From Marinospirillum alkalitolerans (lineage in GTDB: Bacteria > Pseudomonadota > Gammaproteobacteria > Pseudomonadales > Halomonadaceae), in NCBI RefSeq assembly GCF_045055655.1, contig NZ_JBANFI010000004.1:248001-312000 (forward strand): a stretch of 64,000 bases of DNA. Direction: 5' to 3'. The position numbers were made by a program, and so were the translations under genes. A model generated the notes under the pieces. The model had not been told where the DNA came from. It saw only the letters and a list, made by a program, of their open reading frames with translations, and ran no database searches. Shown here piece by piece: positions 34,934 through 42,719 of this stretch (position 1 is its first letter; each line of letters starts with the position of its first letter).

Positions 34934-35788
34934 ATGCTGAGTTATCGACATAGTTTTCACGCAGGCAATTTCGCCGACCTTCTTAAGCATCTTGTGCTTG
35001 TCTATCTTGTGGACTACCTCAACAAGAAGGACAAACCCTATGCCTGCCTTGATACCCATTCAGGAGCAGGCCTCTATGCTCTGCACGGCAACGAAGCACA
35101 AAAGACCGGCGAATATCAGCAAGGCATAGCACGCCTGATTGAGGCAACCCACATCGAGCACCCCTTGCTGCTGCGCTTTCGCACCTTGGTGCAAGAGTTC
35201 AACCCAACCCATGAGCTGAGCCACTACCCAGGCTCGCCCGCTTGGCTTCAAAAACTCACGCGCGCGCAAGATCGCCTGCTTTTCAATGAGCTGCATCCGC
35301 AGGATTGGCAACAACTCACCCAGCTGATGCAAGATGACCCACGTGCTCACATCGAAAAACAAGATGCCTACGCACGTTTGAAGGCCAGCCTGCCTTTTCC
35401 AGAAAGGCGCGGCCTAATCCTGATTGATCCTTCGTATGAAATCAAAGACGAGTACCAGCAGGTTGTACAGGCCATCGCTCAGGCCTATCGGCGTATGGCC
35501 ACAGGTGTCTTCGCACTCTGGTATCCGGTGATTCAGCGTCAGCAGGTAGAGCAGCTCTGCCGTGATCTTAAAGCCACAGGGATCGCCCGCCTCCTACGCA
35601 TCGAGCATTGCATCAGCGCAGATACCACTGGCTTTGGCATGACCGGCAGTGGCATGCTGGTGATCAATCCGCCTTATACTCTCGCTAATGACTTCACCTT
35701 ATTACTGCCTGAGCTCAATCAGCTGCTGGCTCAGGATGCCTCGGCCCATTTCACCGTGGAATGGCTACGTGGTGAGGTAGAAGGTTAA
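34934..35788 (+). CDS. rlmJ: 23S rRNA (adenine2030-N6)-methyltransferase
   Basis: This 284-residue protein methylates A2030 of 23S rRNA. The N-terminus MLSYRHSFHAGNFADLLKH is diagnostic. The SAM motif region YACLDTHSGAGLYAL follows, and catalytic motif IV reads LILIDPSYE. The third position of the usual DPPY is serine here; I would expect activity to remain but cannot show it. The protein is about the same length as E. coli RlmJ (280 residues). Confidence 0.95.
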   Translation: MLSYRHSFHAGNFADLLKHLVLVYLVDYLNKKDKPYACLDTHSGAGLYALHGNEAQKTGEYQQGIARLIEATHIEHPLLLRFRTLVQEFNPTHELSHYPGSPAWLQKLTRAQDRLLFNELHPQDWQQLTQLMQDDPRAHIEKQDAYARLKASLPFPERRGLILIDPSYEIKDEYQQVVQAIAQAYRRMATGVFALWYPVIQRQQVEQLCRDLKATGIARLLRIEHCISADTTGFGMTGSGMLVINPPYTLANDFTLLLPELNQLLAQDASAHFTVEWLRGEVEG

Positions 35789-35925
35789 TCACTATACCTG
35801 CATACTATTAGACTTATTGTGCAGTGCAGCGAGAGTTTTTTTACTCTAGGATGCTTTCAGCTCAGACGCTGATCTTGTGCGCCTGATTTCGTTAGTTCCT
35901 AGAAATTCACTTGAGGTTGACCCCT

Positions 35926-36060
35926 ATGTCTGGAAAATTCTATGTTGCCACAGCAGGCGGCTTTTTTGTCGCTGGTAGCTCCAAGCCACAAGAAAAGCCC
36001 GCTCAACCCAAACGCATGCAAGAAGAAGCCAAGAAAAAAGCAGCTCAGCCTGCTGCCTAG
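35926..36060 (+). CDS. Small lysine/alanine/proline-rich hypothetical protein
   Basis: A 44-codon frame with GAGG upstream of the ATG encodes a short N-terminal hydrophobic stretch (FYVATAGGFFVAGSS). A basic tail with repeated Lys, Ala, Gln and Pro follows (QEEAKKKAAQPAA). I do not recognise the family. The composition resembles a small membrane-tethered or nucleic-acid-binding peptide. It stands alone between rlmJ and the AbgT-type gene. The clean site and non-random composition argue that it is real, but nothing else supports it. Confidence 0.45.
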   Translation: MSGKFYVATAGGFFVAGSSKPQEKPAQPKRMQEEAKKKAAQPAA

Positions 36061-36141
36061 TGCAACCCTGTCAAGGACGACACTCCCTCACCGAAAATCA
36101 CGTTTTTTCAACGCGTTTCCCCTCTTAAAGCCGTCATGTTC

Positions 36142-36170
36142 TTGTCATAAAGAAGATTTTCTTTTAGTCT
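36142..36170 (+). promoter_or_regulatory. Candidate promoter of the AbgT-type gene
   Basis: TTGTCA and TAGTCT are spaced exactly 17 nt apart, about 30 nt before the GTG start. The -35 box matches consensus at five of six positions. Confidence 0.45.
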
Positions 36171-36201
36171 GCCGCTCACATTCATTGAACACGAGGTTCT
36201 T

Positions 36202-37752
36202 GTGAGTCTATCTTCTTCAGATCAGCCCAAAGGAATGATCGCTTTTGTCGAAAGAGTGGGACGACGTATTCCTGATCCTGTCATTATTTTTATCTATTTT
36301 TTGATCGGCACCCTGCTGCTCACCGCCTTGATTGGTGGCCTCACCTTTGAAAGCTATGGCCCTGGTGGCGCACTGGTTGAATATGAAATCAAAAATATGC
36401 TAGCCAGCGAGCATGTTATCTGGCTATTCGATAATGCACTGGTCACCAACTGGCTCAGCTTTGGTGGTGGCATTCTTGGCGTCATTTTAATTGTGATGCT
36501 CGGGATAGGTATTGCAGAGCACTCAGGGCTTTTCTCTGCCCTACTGAAGAAGATCAGCCGTGGCCTGCCCACTCATCTGCTGCCCCTCTTTTTAGTTTTT
36601 ATCGGCATTATGAGTTCAATTGCCACTGATGCTGGCTATTTGATTCTGATCCCGCTTGCCGGCTTACTCTATGCCGGCCTTGGCAAGAACCCCCTGATTG
36701 GTATGGCCGCTGCTTTTGCAGGCGTTTCTGCTGGCTTTAGTGCCAACCTGATTCCGGCCACCCCGATCGATGTGATTATTGGTGCCAACGCTCAGGTTTT
36801 TGCAGAAAGTCAGGGCGTGCCTTTTACCAATGCTGCTGGCGATCCGTTGACACCGGCCACCATGCATTATTACTTCATTCTGGTTTCGACCTTTGTGCTG
36901 GCCGCTGTTGGTGCTTGGGTGACGCTGCGCTTTGTCGAGCCGCGCCTGGCGAACAAACCCTTCACCGTCCCTGAAGAGCTTTCGATCACTGATTTTGATG
37001 TGACACCGGCTGAGCAGCGTGGCTTACGAGCGGCTGGCATCGGTCTGGTTCTGGCTTTGCTGGGTGTTACTAGCTTGGCACTTGGTCCACTGGCGACTTA
37101 CACCAATGAGGCAGGCCAGCAGGTCACACCCTACCTGAACAACGTCATCCTGCTGATTACACTGGTTTTTGCCACCGTGGGGATTGCCTTTGGTTATGCC
37201 AGCGGCAGTATTCGCAGCATGGTTGACCTACTGAATGCCATGGTGAAACAGATGAACACCATGGGCTATATCCTGGTGCTGACCTTCTTCTGCTATAACT
37301 TTTTAGGTCTTTTAAACTATAGCGGCCTAGGGGCGTATATCACCTATCTAGGTGCCAGTGCGCTGATCGAACTTGGCCTGCAAAGCTATCCTATTTTGCT
37401 GCTGATCGGCTTTATCATCATCACCAGCATCATCAATCTTTTTGTGGGCGGCCTCACGTCCAAATGGATGCTCCTCGGTCCGATCTTCATCCCGATGCTG
37501 TATGTCGTCAACCCAGCGATGACCCCCGATCTGGTCGCCGCTGCCTTTCGTGTTGCCGACTCCGCCACCAACATCATCACGCCAATGATGACCTATGCTG
37601 GGATCATCCTGGCCTTTATGCGCAAGTACAATCCTGAACTGAGTTTTGGTGAGGTCATCGCCATGATGCTGCCCTACTCGATCGCCTTTATGCTGGTCTG
37701 GGTGGCGCTGCTGATCGGCTTCTTTAGCTTTGGCATCCCACTGGGTTTTTAA
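36202..37752 (+). CDS. AbgT-family transporter
   Basis: This 516-residue protein has about twelve membrane helices and the AbgT signature N-terminus (FVERVGRRIPDPVIIFIYF). Typical motifs are MSSIATDAGYLILIPLAGLLY and the loop AAAFAGVSAGFSANLIPATPID. E. coli AbgT imports p-aminobenzoyl-glutamate; relatives such as MtrF export sulfonamides. No abgAB peptidase genes are adjacent, so the substrate is open. The start is GTG, 5 nt after GAGG. A hairpin follows the stop. Confidence 0.92.
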   Translation: MSLSSSDQPKGMIAFVERVGRRIPDPVIIFIYFLIGTLLLTALIGGLTFESYGPGGALVEYEIKNMLASEHVIWLFDNALVTNWLSFGGGILGVILIVMLGIGIAEHSGLFSALLKKISRGLPTHLLPLFLVFIGIMSSIATDAGYLILIPLAGLLYAGLGKNPLIGMAAAFAGVSAGFSANLIPATPIDVIIGANAQVFAESQGVPFTNAAGDPLTPATMHYYFILVSTFVLAAVGAWVTLRFVEPRLANKPFTVPEELSITDFDVTPAEQRGLRAAGIGLVLALLGVTSLALGPLATYTNEAGQQVTPYLNNVILLITLVFATVGIAFGYASGSIRSMVDLLNAMVKQMNTMGYILVLTFFCYNFLGLLNYSGLGAYITYLGASALIELGLQSYPILLLIGFIIITSIINLFVGGLTSKWMLLGPIFIPMLYVVNPAMTPDLVAAAFRVADSATNIITPMMTYAGIILAFMRKYNPELSFGEVIAMMLPYSIAFMLVWVALLIGFFSFGIPLGF

Positions 37753-37777
37753 GTCCAGCCAGAAAGTATCGAGCGCT

Positions 37778-37811
37778 CAAAAAGACTCTGCTTGCGATAG
37801 AGGCAGAGTCT
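37778..37811 (-). terminator. Terminator hairpin between convergent AbgT-type and LysE genes
   Basis: AGACTCTGC and GCAGAGTCT pair over 9 bp with an 11-nt loop. On the minus strand the stem is followed by TTTTTGAGCG, a good intrinsic terminator for the LysE gene. On the plus strand the tail is less T-rich (TATCCTCCCTT), but it may also stop the AbgT transcript. Confidence 0.72.
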
Positions 37812-37834
37812 ATCCTCCCTTCGCAGCGACACTT

Positions 37835-38533
37835 TCAAACCACCCCCTCCACCAGAATCTGACAGGCTGAGAACAACAGCTGATCACGCCACACTATTTG
37901 ATTGAGCAACAAACCACTGCCTAACAAGGTGAACACCAGCCCACACACACCATCAATATAGCGGCCAAGGTAGGCCAAGCGCTGCTGCATAAACACCGAA
38001 GAAAGCAACCAAGCCAGCAGGCAAAACCAACCCATGGACAACAGAAACAGCAAGGCCGCCGCGCTCAATTTACCAGTCAAACTCATCGTGGCTGGCACCA
38101 ACCCAGAAATCAGACTGACAAAAAACACCAGCGCCTTAGGATTGAGCAAATTAGTCAGCAAACCCTGCAACAAGGTTTGCCAGCGCGATAGGGACTGACT
38201 CTGATCTATCACAGGCAAGATCAATGATGACTGATGCCAGCTCAGATAGGTGGTGCGCAAGGCACTCAAGCCCAAGTAAAGCAAATAACCCCCACCGACC
38301 CATTGCACCACAGCCATCACACTAGGCTGCTGCTGAACAAGAAGACTCAAACCCGCTAAACTCAGCAAGGTGTGCAATAAAATACCAAGGGACAAACCTA
38401 GCGCGATATAAAAGCCCGCAACACGGCCCAAGCGCGTCGTCTTTTGAACGACTAGAGCAAAATCCGGCCCAGGACTCATCAAAGCCAGCAAATGGATCAG
38501 GGCCAAGGTCAATAGCAGGGTTAACTCATTCAT
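37835..38533 (-). CDS. LysE/RhtB-family amino-acid exporter
   Basis: This 232-residue protein has about six membrane helices and the family N-terminal motif ALMSPGPDFALVVQKTTRLG. The segment LTNLLNPKALVFFVSLISG is also typical. The family exports amino acids such as lysine, threonine or homoserine. I chose the ATG at 38531-38533, 9 nt after GGAG; ATG and TTG starts lie just upstream in frame. An AraC regulator follows the same strand just upstream, a common pairing. Confidence 0.9.
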   Translation of the reverse strand: MNELTLLLTLALIHLLALMSPGPDFALVVQKTTRLGRVAGFYIALGLSLGILLHTLLSLAGLSLLVQQQPSVMAVVQWVGGGYLLYLGLSALRTTYLSWHQSSLILPVIDQSQSLSRWQTLLQGLLTNLLNPKALVFFVSLISGLVPATMSLTGKLSAAALLFLLSMGWFCLLAWLLSSVFMQQRLAYLGRYIDGVCGLVFTLLGSGLLLNQIVWRDQLLFSACQILVEGVV

Positions 38534-38609
38534 TCTCATCCGCTCCAATCAAGGTCGAGCATCAGAGTTTCTCTTCTCCTGCGGAGCTAGGCTTGTAAAA
38601 AACCAACAT

Positions 38610-39416
38610 TTAAGAAGTCCGACAGACAAAGGAAGGCGCAATGCCATACTGACGCTTGAAGGCCTTACAAAAGTGCGCCTGATCATAAAACCCGACCTGT
38701 TGCGCCACATCCGCCACACGAGCTCCATATTGCAAGCGCTTCATGCCTTGCTCCAGCCTCAGCTGAGCAAACCATGCATAGGGAGTCATCCCTGTTGTGG
38801 CTTTAAAGTGACGCTGGAGTTGAGCTGGGCTCAGATGACAGAGCTGTGCCAGGTGCGTCAGTCGCACAGGTTGATCCAAATGCGCTATAAAATAGTCTTT
38901 CAGTTCTTGCAGAGATCGACGACCCAGCCTTCTCGCTGGCTCATGCACTTGGATGCCATAGCGCTCAAACAGCAACTGAAAGCCCTCCAGCAGCAAACCA
39001 TCCTGAACGAGTGAACTCAATGGATGTTGATTCAAGCATAGATGCAGGCGCACCAGGTCAGAAAAAACAGCAGAGTCTTTGACTACCAGCTGATCAAAGA
39101 ACGCCGACTCTGGCTGTGCGGGCAAACCAGCCAGCTCAGCCAGATAGCCAGGCGATAGAGCAAAAACCTTCACCTGATAACCTTGTTGCTGTACTGATTC
39201 ACCATCATGCAGCTCATCTGGCGGCATCAGTATGACTTCACCTGCCTGAGCCATGTAAGCCTGCCCACGATAGCGAAAAACCTGTGCGCCCTGAGTCACT
39301 AAGCCGATATGAAAATCTAAATGATAATGCCGCTGAAAAGAAAACTGCTGATAGTAAGCATCGATCAGATGAAAATGCGGCTCAAGCTGACAATAGTGTA
39401 TTTTTTCCATAAGCAT
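38610..39416 (-). CDS. AraC-family transcriptional regulator
   Basis: This 268-residue protein has a cupin-like AraC ligand-binding domain at about residues 10-150 (YRGQAYMAQAGEVILMPPDE). Two helix-turn-helix units fill about residues 170-265 (LTHLAQLCHLSPAQLQRHFK, then VADVAQQVGFYDQAHFCKAF). It lies 76 nt upstream of the LysE gene on the same strand and probably controls it. The start could also be the ATG two codons later; neither has a good ribosome-binding site. Confidence 0.92.
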   Translation of the reverse strand: MLMEKIHYCQLEPHFHLIDAYYQQFSFQRHYHLDFHIGLVTQGAQVFRYRGQAYMAQAGEVILMPPDELHDGESVQQQGYQVKVFALSPGYLAELAGLPAQPESAFFDQLVVKDSAVFSDLVRLHLCLNQHPLSSLVQDGLLLEGFQLLFERYGIQVHEPARRLGRRSLQELKDYFIAHLDQPVRLTHLAQLCHLSPAQLQRHFKATTGMTPYAWFAQLRLEQGMKRLQYGARVADVAQQVGFYDQAHFCKAFKRQYGIAPSFVCRTS

Positions 39417-39517
39417 ACCATGAGCAAATAGAGCCCCAGCTTAATGGCCAGTGATACAGCCTGTCTTGTAAAAAATGAGCAGAGTAGGAAAAAGAGCCGT
39501 AGTTAATCAGAGGCTGA

Positions 39518-39775
39518 CTAAATACATACCGTGCAAATGAGCTGATAGAGCGCGGCCTGATCAGGCAGAGGAGGCTTTTCTGAAACGGCGATCACTTGAT
39601 CTAGATCGAATAAAAAACCCTTCCCAGGAGGAAAGCGATCGCTGTGCAAGCCATCTGCAATCAAACAACGCCAATAGAGCTGCTGCTCGCCTTCCATGTA
39701 GTGCTCAACAAAACGAGACATGGCTTTATAGCAGTCTTCAGTGCTCGGCCATGGCACGACATCATCTGAACTCAT
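39518..39775 (-). CDS. Small hypothetical protein
   Basis: The frame encodes 85 residues, acidic at the N-terminus, with segments PWPSTEDCYKAMSRFVEHYM and GKGFLFDLDQVIAVSEKPPL. I do not recognise the family. There is no signal peptide or membrane helix. It lies 86 nt downstream of tRNA-Leu on the same strand, a usual landing place for foreign DNA, though no integrase or repeat of the tRNA end is visible. Protein-like composition supports a real gene; the evidence is modest. Confidence 0.5.
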   Translation of the reverse strand: MSSDDVVPWPSTEDCYKAMSRFVEHYMEGEQQLYWRCLIADGLHSDRFPPGKGFLFDLDQVIAVSEKPPLPDQAALYQLICTVCI

Positions 39776-39861
39776 TTTTAGGTCACGATTTGGTCACGTT
39801 GGCAGGATAAGGCCAACAAAAAAGAAGCAGGAAAAGTGATGTAAGTTATTGATTTTACTGA

Positions 39862-39946
<85 letters not shown>

Positions 39947-39982
39947 ATAAATCGAGGGGAAGTTGCTGGGCAACAGGCGCGT

Positions 39983-40010
39983 ATTCTATAGATTTACACA
40001 CGCCTGTCAA
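39983..40010 (-). promoter_or_regulatory. Strong sigma-70 promoter of tRNA-Leu
   Basis: On the minus strand a perfect TTGACA is followed after 16 nt by TAGAAT, about 36 nt before the tRNA. It is one of the best promoter matches in the window and lies between the bioB stop and the tRNA. Confidence 0.8.
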
Positions 40011-40020
40011 CCCCAAAAAA

Positions 40021-41094
40021 CTAAACCATTAAGCCGCAGGGTTTACGCTCACGCGGCTTAGCTGTTGCATCTTGATACAGGGCTTGCTCCTGCTGCAAAG
40101 CCTCACGCAGCAGCGCCTCATGCACCTTTTCATCAGCCACAGCCGTTTGCTGCTGTTGATTCATCCCCAAGCGGGCCAGCAAGACTTGATCACGCTGAGC
40201 CTCTGGATTAGCGGTGGTCAGCAGTTTATCGCCGTAGAAGATGGAGTTGGCACCGGCAAAAAAGGCCAGAGCCTGGGTTGCATCATCCATCTGTTCGCGC
40301 CCAGCAGAGAGACGCACATGAGATTGCGGCATCAGGATACGGGCAATCGCGATCATCCGTACAAAATCCAGTGGGTCCAGATCCTCGACTTTTTCCAGTG
40401 GTGTGCCCGCCACCTTAACCAGCATATTCAGCGGCACACTTTCAGGATGGGGCTGCATACTGGCGAGTTGACGCAACAGCTCCATGCGATCCTGTTCTGC
40501 CTCACCCATCCCCAAAATACCGCCACAGCAGATTTTCATTCCTGCTTCACGCACATGAGCCAGGGTTTCCAGGCGATCCTGATAAGTGCGCGTGGTGATG
40601 ATATCGCCATAAAAATCAGGCGAGGTATCCAGATTATGGTTGTAGTAATCCAATCCCGCGGCAGCAAGCTGCTGGGCTTGCTGAGGCTTGAGCATGCCAA
40701 GGGTCATACAGGTTTCCAGACCCAAAGATTTAACCTGCTGGATCATATCGATGACCAGTGGCATATCGCGTTCATGTGGCGAACGCCAAGCCGCGCCCAT
40801 ACAAAAACGCGTGGCACCAGCGGCTTGGGCGGCTTGGGCCTGCTGGACGACCTTGGCCATTTCAACTAGCTTTTCTTTTTCCAACCCAGTGTTGTAATGG
40901 GCAGATTGAGGGCAGTATTTGCAATCTTCTGGGCAGCTGCCGGTTTTAATCGACATCAGCGTGGAAATCTGCACCTGATTCGGATCAAAGTGAGCACGAT
41001 GCACCGTGTGGGCTTGAAAAAGCAGATCATTAAAAGGCTGGGCAGCGAGCGCCGCAATCTCTTCGCGCGTCCAGTCATAACGCAGGTTTGCCAT
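40021..41094 (-). CDS. bioB: Biotin synthase
   Basis: This 357-residue radical SAM enzyme inserts sulfur into dethiobiotin. The SAM-cluster motif CPEDCKYCPQSAHY is near residue 55, and the family segments GAAWRSPHERDMP, YYNHNLDTSPDFYG and CCGGILGMGE follow. The ATG at 41092-41094 follows AGGA; the frame extends 15 codons further into the operator and is not the likely start. The gene is alone: bioF, bioC and bioD are not in the window. It is divergent from comF with a BirA-like operator between. Confidence 0.97.
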   Translation of the reverse strand: MANLRYDWTREEIAALAAQPFNDLLFQAHTVHRAHFDPNQVQISTLMSIKTGSCPEDCKYCPQSAHYNTGLEKEKLVEMAKVVQQAQAAQAAGATRFCMGAAWRSPHERDMPLVIDMIQQVKSLGLETCMTLGMLKPQQAQQLAAAGLDYYNHNLDTSPDFYGDIITTRTYQDRLETLAHVREAGMKICCGGILGMGEAEQDRMELLRQLASMQPHPESVPLNMLVKVAGTPLEKVEDLDPLDFVRMIAIARILMPQSHVRLSAGREQMDDATQALAFFAGANSIFYGDKLLTTANPEAQRDQVLLARLGMNQQQQTAVADEKVHEALLREALQQEQALYQDATAKPRERKPCGLMV

Positions 41095-41102
41095 AAGTCG
41101 TC

Positions 41103-41134
41103 CTGTTAACCAAGCTGATTTTATAAGTTGACAG
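41103..41134. promoter_or_regulatory. BirA-like biotin operator between bioB and comF
   Basis: CTGTTAACC and AGTTGACAG are 9-nt arms separated by 14 nt; the second arm's complement, CTGTCAACT, matches the first at seven of nine positions. This resembles the published proteobacterial BirA site (TTGTAAACC-spacer-GGTTTACAA). A minus-strand TATAAA in the spacer could be the bioB -10 box, so a bound repressor would block it. Confidence 0.6.
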
Positions 41135-41160
41135 AGCAATCATGGAGGAGGGCGAATACC

Positions 41161-41976
41161 TTGTCAACCAAACTCAAGGATGAAGTTAACCGATTACAGA
41201 GACGAGTTGCAGCCCGGGCCTTTCAGCTCTGGCGCCGAAGCCGTTGGCTGGTAGCGGGCGAATGTTTGCTGTGTCATCAACCCGTAGCTGGGCAGCAAGA
41301 TTTGTGTCAGCTGTGTCAGCCAGCCTTGCCTGAGCCAGAACCACGCTGCCTCTTATGTGCTGAGCGAGTCTCAGCCCAAGCCACTCAGGCCGAAAGACGA
41401 CAGCCAGCACACCGCGCATCTTTTTTACAGTTGAGATCTTCCCTACCTTCTTCACTCTACTGCATGGCCTGTCACACCCAGCCACCCAGCTATGCCCAGC
41501 TGACCACGCTCTGGCCTTATCTAGCGCCCTTGGATCGGCTCTTACTCAGATTCAAGTACCAGCAGGATCTCACCGCTGGCGGCTTGTTCTTGGACTGGCT
41601 GGAGGAGAAGTTCGATCCACAGGGTGACTGGGTTTTGATCAGCATTCCACCGCATCGGGCTCGGCAGCGCCAGCGCGGTATTGATCCTCCTGGGTGGATT
41701 GCACGGCGTTTAGGCTGGATGTGGCAACGGCCTTATCACCCCCAGTGGTTAATGCGCATTAAGGAGACACCGAGCCAGCAAAAACTCAGTCGTCGTCAGC
41801 GGCTGAGCAATCCACAAGGTGCCTTTTTGGCGCATCCTGCCGTACAAGGCCAATCTTGCTTGCTGATTGATGATGTGGTGACGACTGGATCGACACTCCA
41901 CTGGGCAGCACAGGCTTTAATAGCAGCAGGCGCACAGCAGGTTGAAGCCCTGGCTTTGGTCAAGGTGGATAGCTGA
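41161..41976 (+). CDS. comF: ComF-family phosphoribosyltransferase-like protein
   Basis: The protein has 271 residues from the TTG at 41161, which has a strong GGAGGAGGG site 8 nt upstream. A TTG at 41128 is in frame but lies inside the biotin operator. The N-terminal part carries paired cysteines (ECLLCHQPV, QDLCQLC, RCLLCAE, YCMACH), probably zinc-binding. The C-terminal PRTase domain has SIPPHRARQRQRGIDPPGW and the PRPP loop LLIDDVVTTGSTLHWA. ComF/GntX proteins take part in DNA uptake in competent bacteria. Proximity to bioB is a known arrangement in Pseudomonas. Confidence 0.9.
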   Translation: MSTKLKDEVNRLQRRVAARAFQLWRRSRWLVAGECLLCHQPVAGQQDLCQLCQPALPEPEPRCLLCAERVSAQATQAERRQPAHRASFLQLRSSLPSSLYCMACHTQPPSYAQLTTLWPYLAPLDRLLLRFKYQQDLTAGGLFLDWLEEKFDPQGDWVLISIPPHRARQRQRGIDPPGWIARRLGWMWQRPYHPQWLMRIKETPSQQKLSRRQRLSNPQGAFLAHPAVQGQSCLLIDDVVTTGSTLHWAAQALIAAGAQQVEALALVKVDS

Positions 41977-41987
41977 GAGATGGCCGC

Positions 41988-42587
41988 TTATGCTGAGGGC
42001 AACACAGCTGCAACGGCTGTTCGCCCCAATAGCATATCAACCAGCGTTTGGGCCAGATCTTCAGGACGCAAGGGGCCATCAGGGCGATACCATTGTACAG
42101 TCCAGTTGAGTGCGCCAAGTGCCAAGCGACGACGCAATCCTTGATCATCAGGGACTAAACCAGCCTGCTGGCATTCATAGATCACCTCGCGCCAAATCGA
42201 TTCATAGGCATCACGTAGCTCGACCAGATGCGCCCGCGATAGATCACTGAGGCTGCGCCATTCGTAGATCGCGACCACATGGGCATCCCGATCTTGCAAT
42301 AAGGTTGAAAGGTGAGCCTGAGCCAGCGCATAAAGGCGTGCCTCTGGCGTTTTGGCTTCATAAAGCGCTTGACGAGCGATTTCCATGGCATGCAACATGC
42401 CAGATTCAATGACAGCGAACAGAATTTCTTGCTTATCTTTGAAATGGTGGAACAGGCTACCGGATTGAATCCCCATCTCTGCTGCTAGAGTGCGCACAGT
42501 GGTGGTTTCATAGCCTTGGTCGCAAAACAGCCGCGCAGCGATGGCGACCAGCTCTTGTCTTCTTTTGGAGTTTTTGTTTTTATTCAT
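41988..42587 (-). CDS. TetR-family transcriptional regulator
   Basis: This 199-residue protein has an N-terminal TetR helix-turn-helix (IAARLFCDQGYETTTVRTLA, then GSLFHHFKDKQEILFAV) and a ligand domain of the kind found in fatty-acid and acyl-CoA responsive regulators. I chose the ATG at 42585-42587 (MNKNKNSKRRQ), although its ribosome-binding site is weak. It is divergent from slt and convergent with comF. A palindrome immediately upstream may be its own operator. The ligand and other targets are unknown. Confidence 0.9.
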   Translation of the reverse strand: MNKNKNSKRRQELVAIAARLFCDQGYETTTVRTLAAEMGIQSGSLFHHFKDKQEILFAVIESGMLHAMEIARQALYEAKTPEARLYALAQAHLSTLLQDRDAHVVAIYEWRSLSDLSRAHLVELRDAYESIWREVIYECQQAGLVPDDQGLRRRLALGALNWTVQWYRPDGPLRPEDLAQTLVDMLLGRTAVAAVLPSA

Positions 42588-42589
42588 AA

Positions 42590-42609
42590 AAGTGAACGAG
42601 CGCTTACTT
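42590..42609. promoter_or_regulatory. Candidate TetR operator
   Basis: AAGTGAACGAGCGCTTACTT is an imperfect inverted repeat with seven of ten positions matching between the arms and the self-complementary centre AGCGCT. It abuts the regulator's start codon, the usual place for autorepression. Confidence 0.4.
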
Positions 42610-42719
42610 GTTTTGATTCGATGGAGCGACAAACTAACCTGAGAAAAGCAAGAGGTCAAGGCGTGCACACGAGGGCATGCCGCTTGAAAGCGCAATCGAC
42701 CGTCACAAGGAGCTTTACT

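Noticed and set aside
36061..36201. A second small gene between the 44-residue frame and the AbgT-type gene
   Set aside because: Frames here either run into the transporter gene or lack a start with a ribosome-binding site; the sequence looks like a promoter region.
40072..40869. A 265-codon plus-strand frame opposite bioB
   Set aside because: It is antisense to a complete biotin synthase with all motifs; the product is His/Gln-rich and unlike a protein family.
41128..41160. TTG at 41128 as the comF start
   Set aside because: It lies inside the BirA-like operator and has no ribosome-binding site, whereas TTG at 41161 has a strong one.
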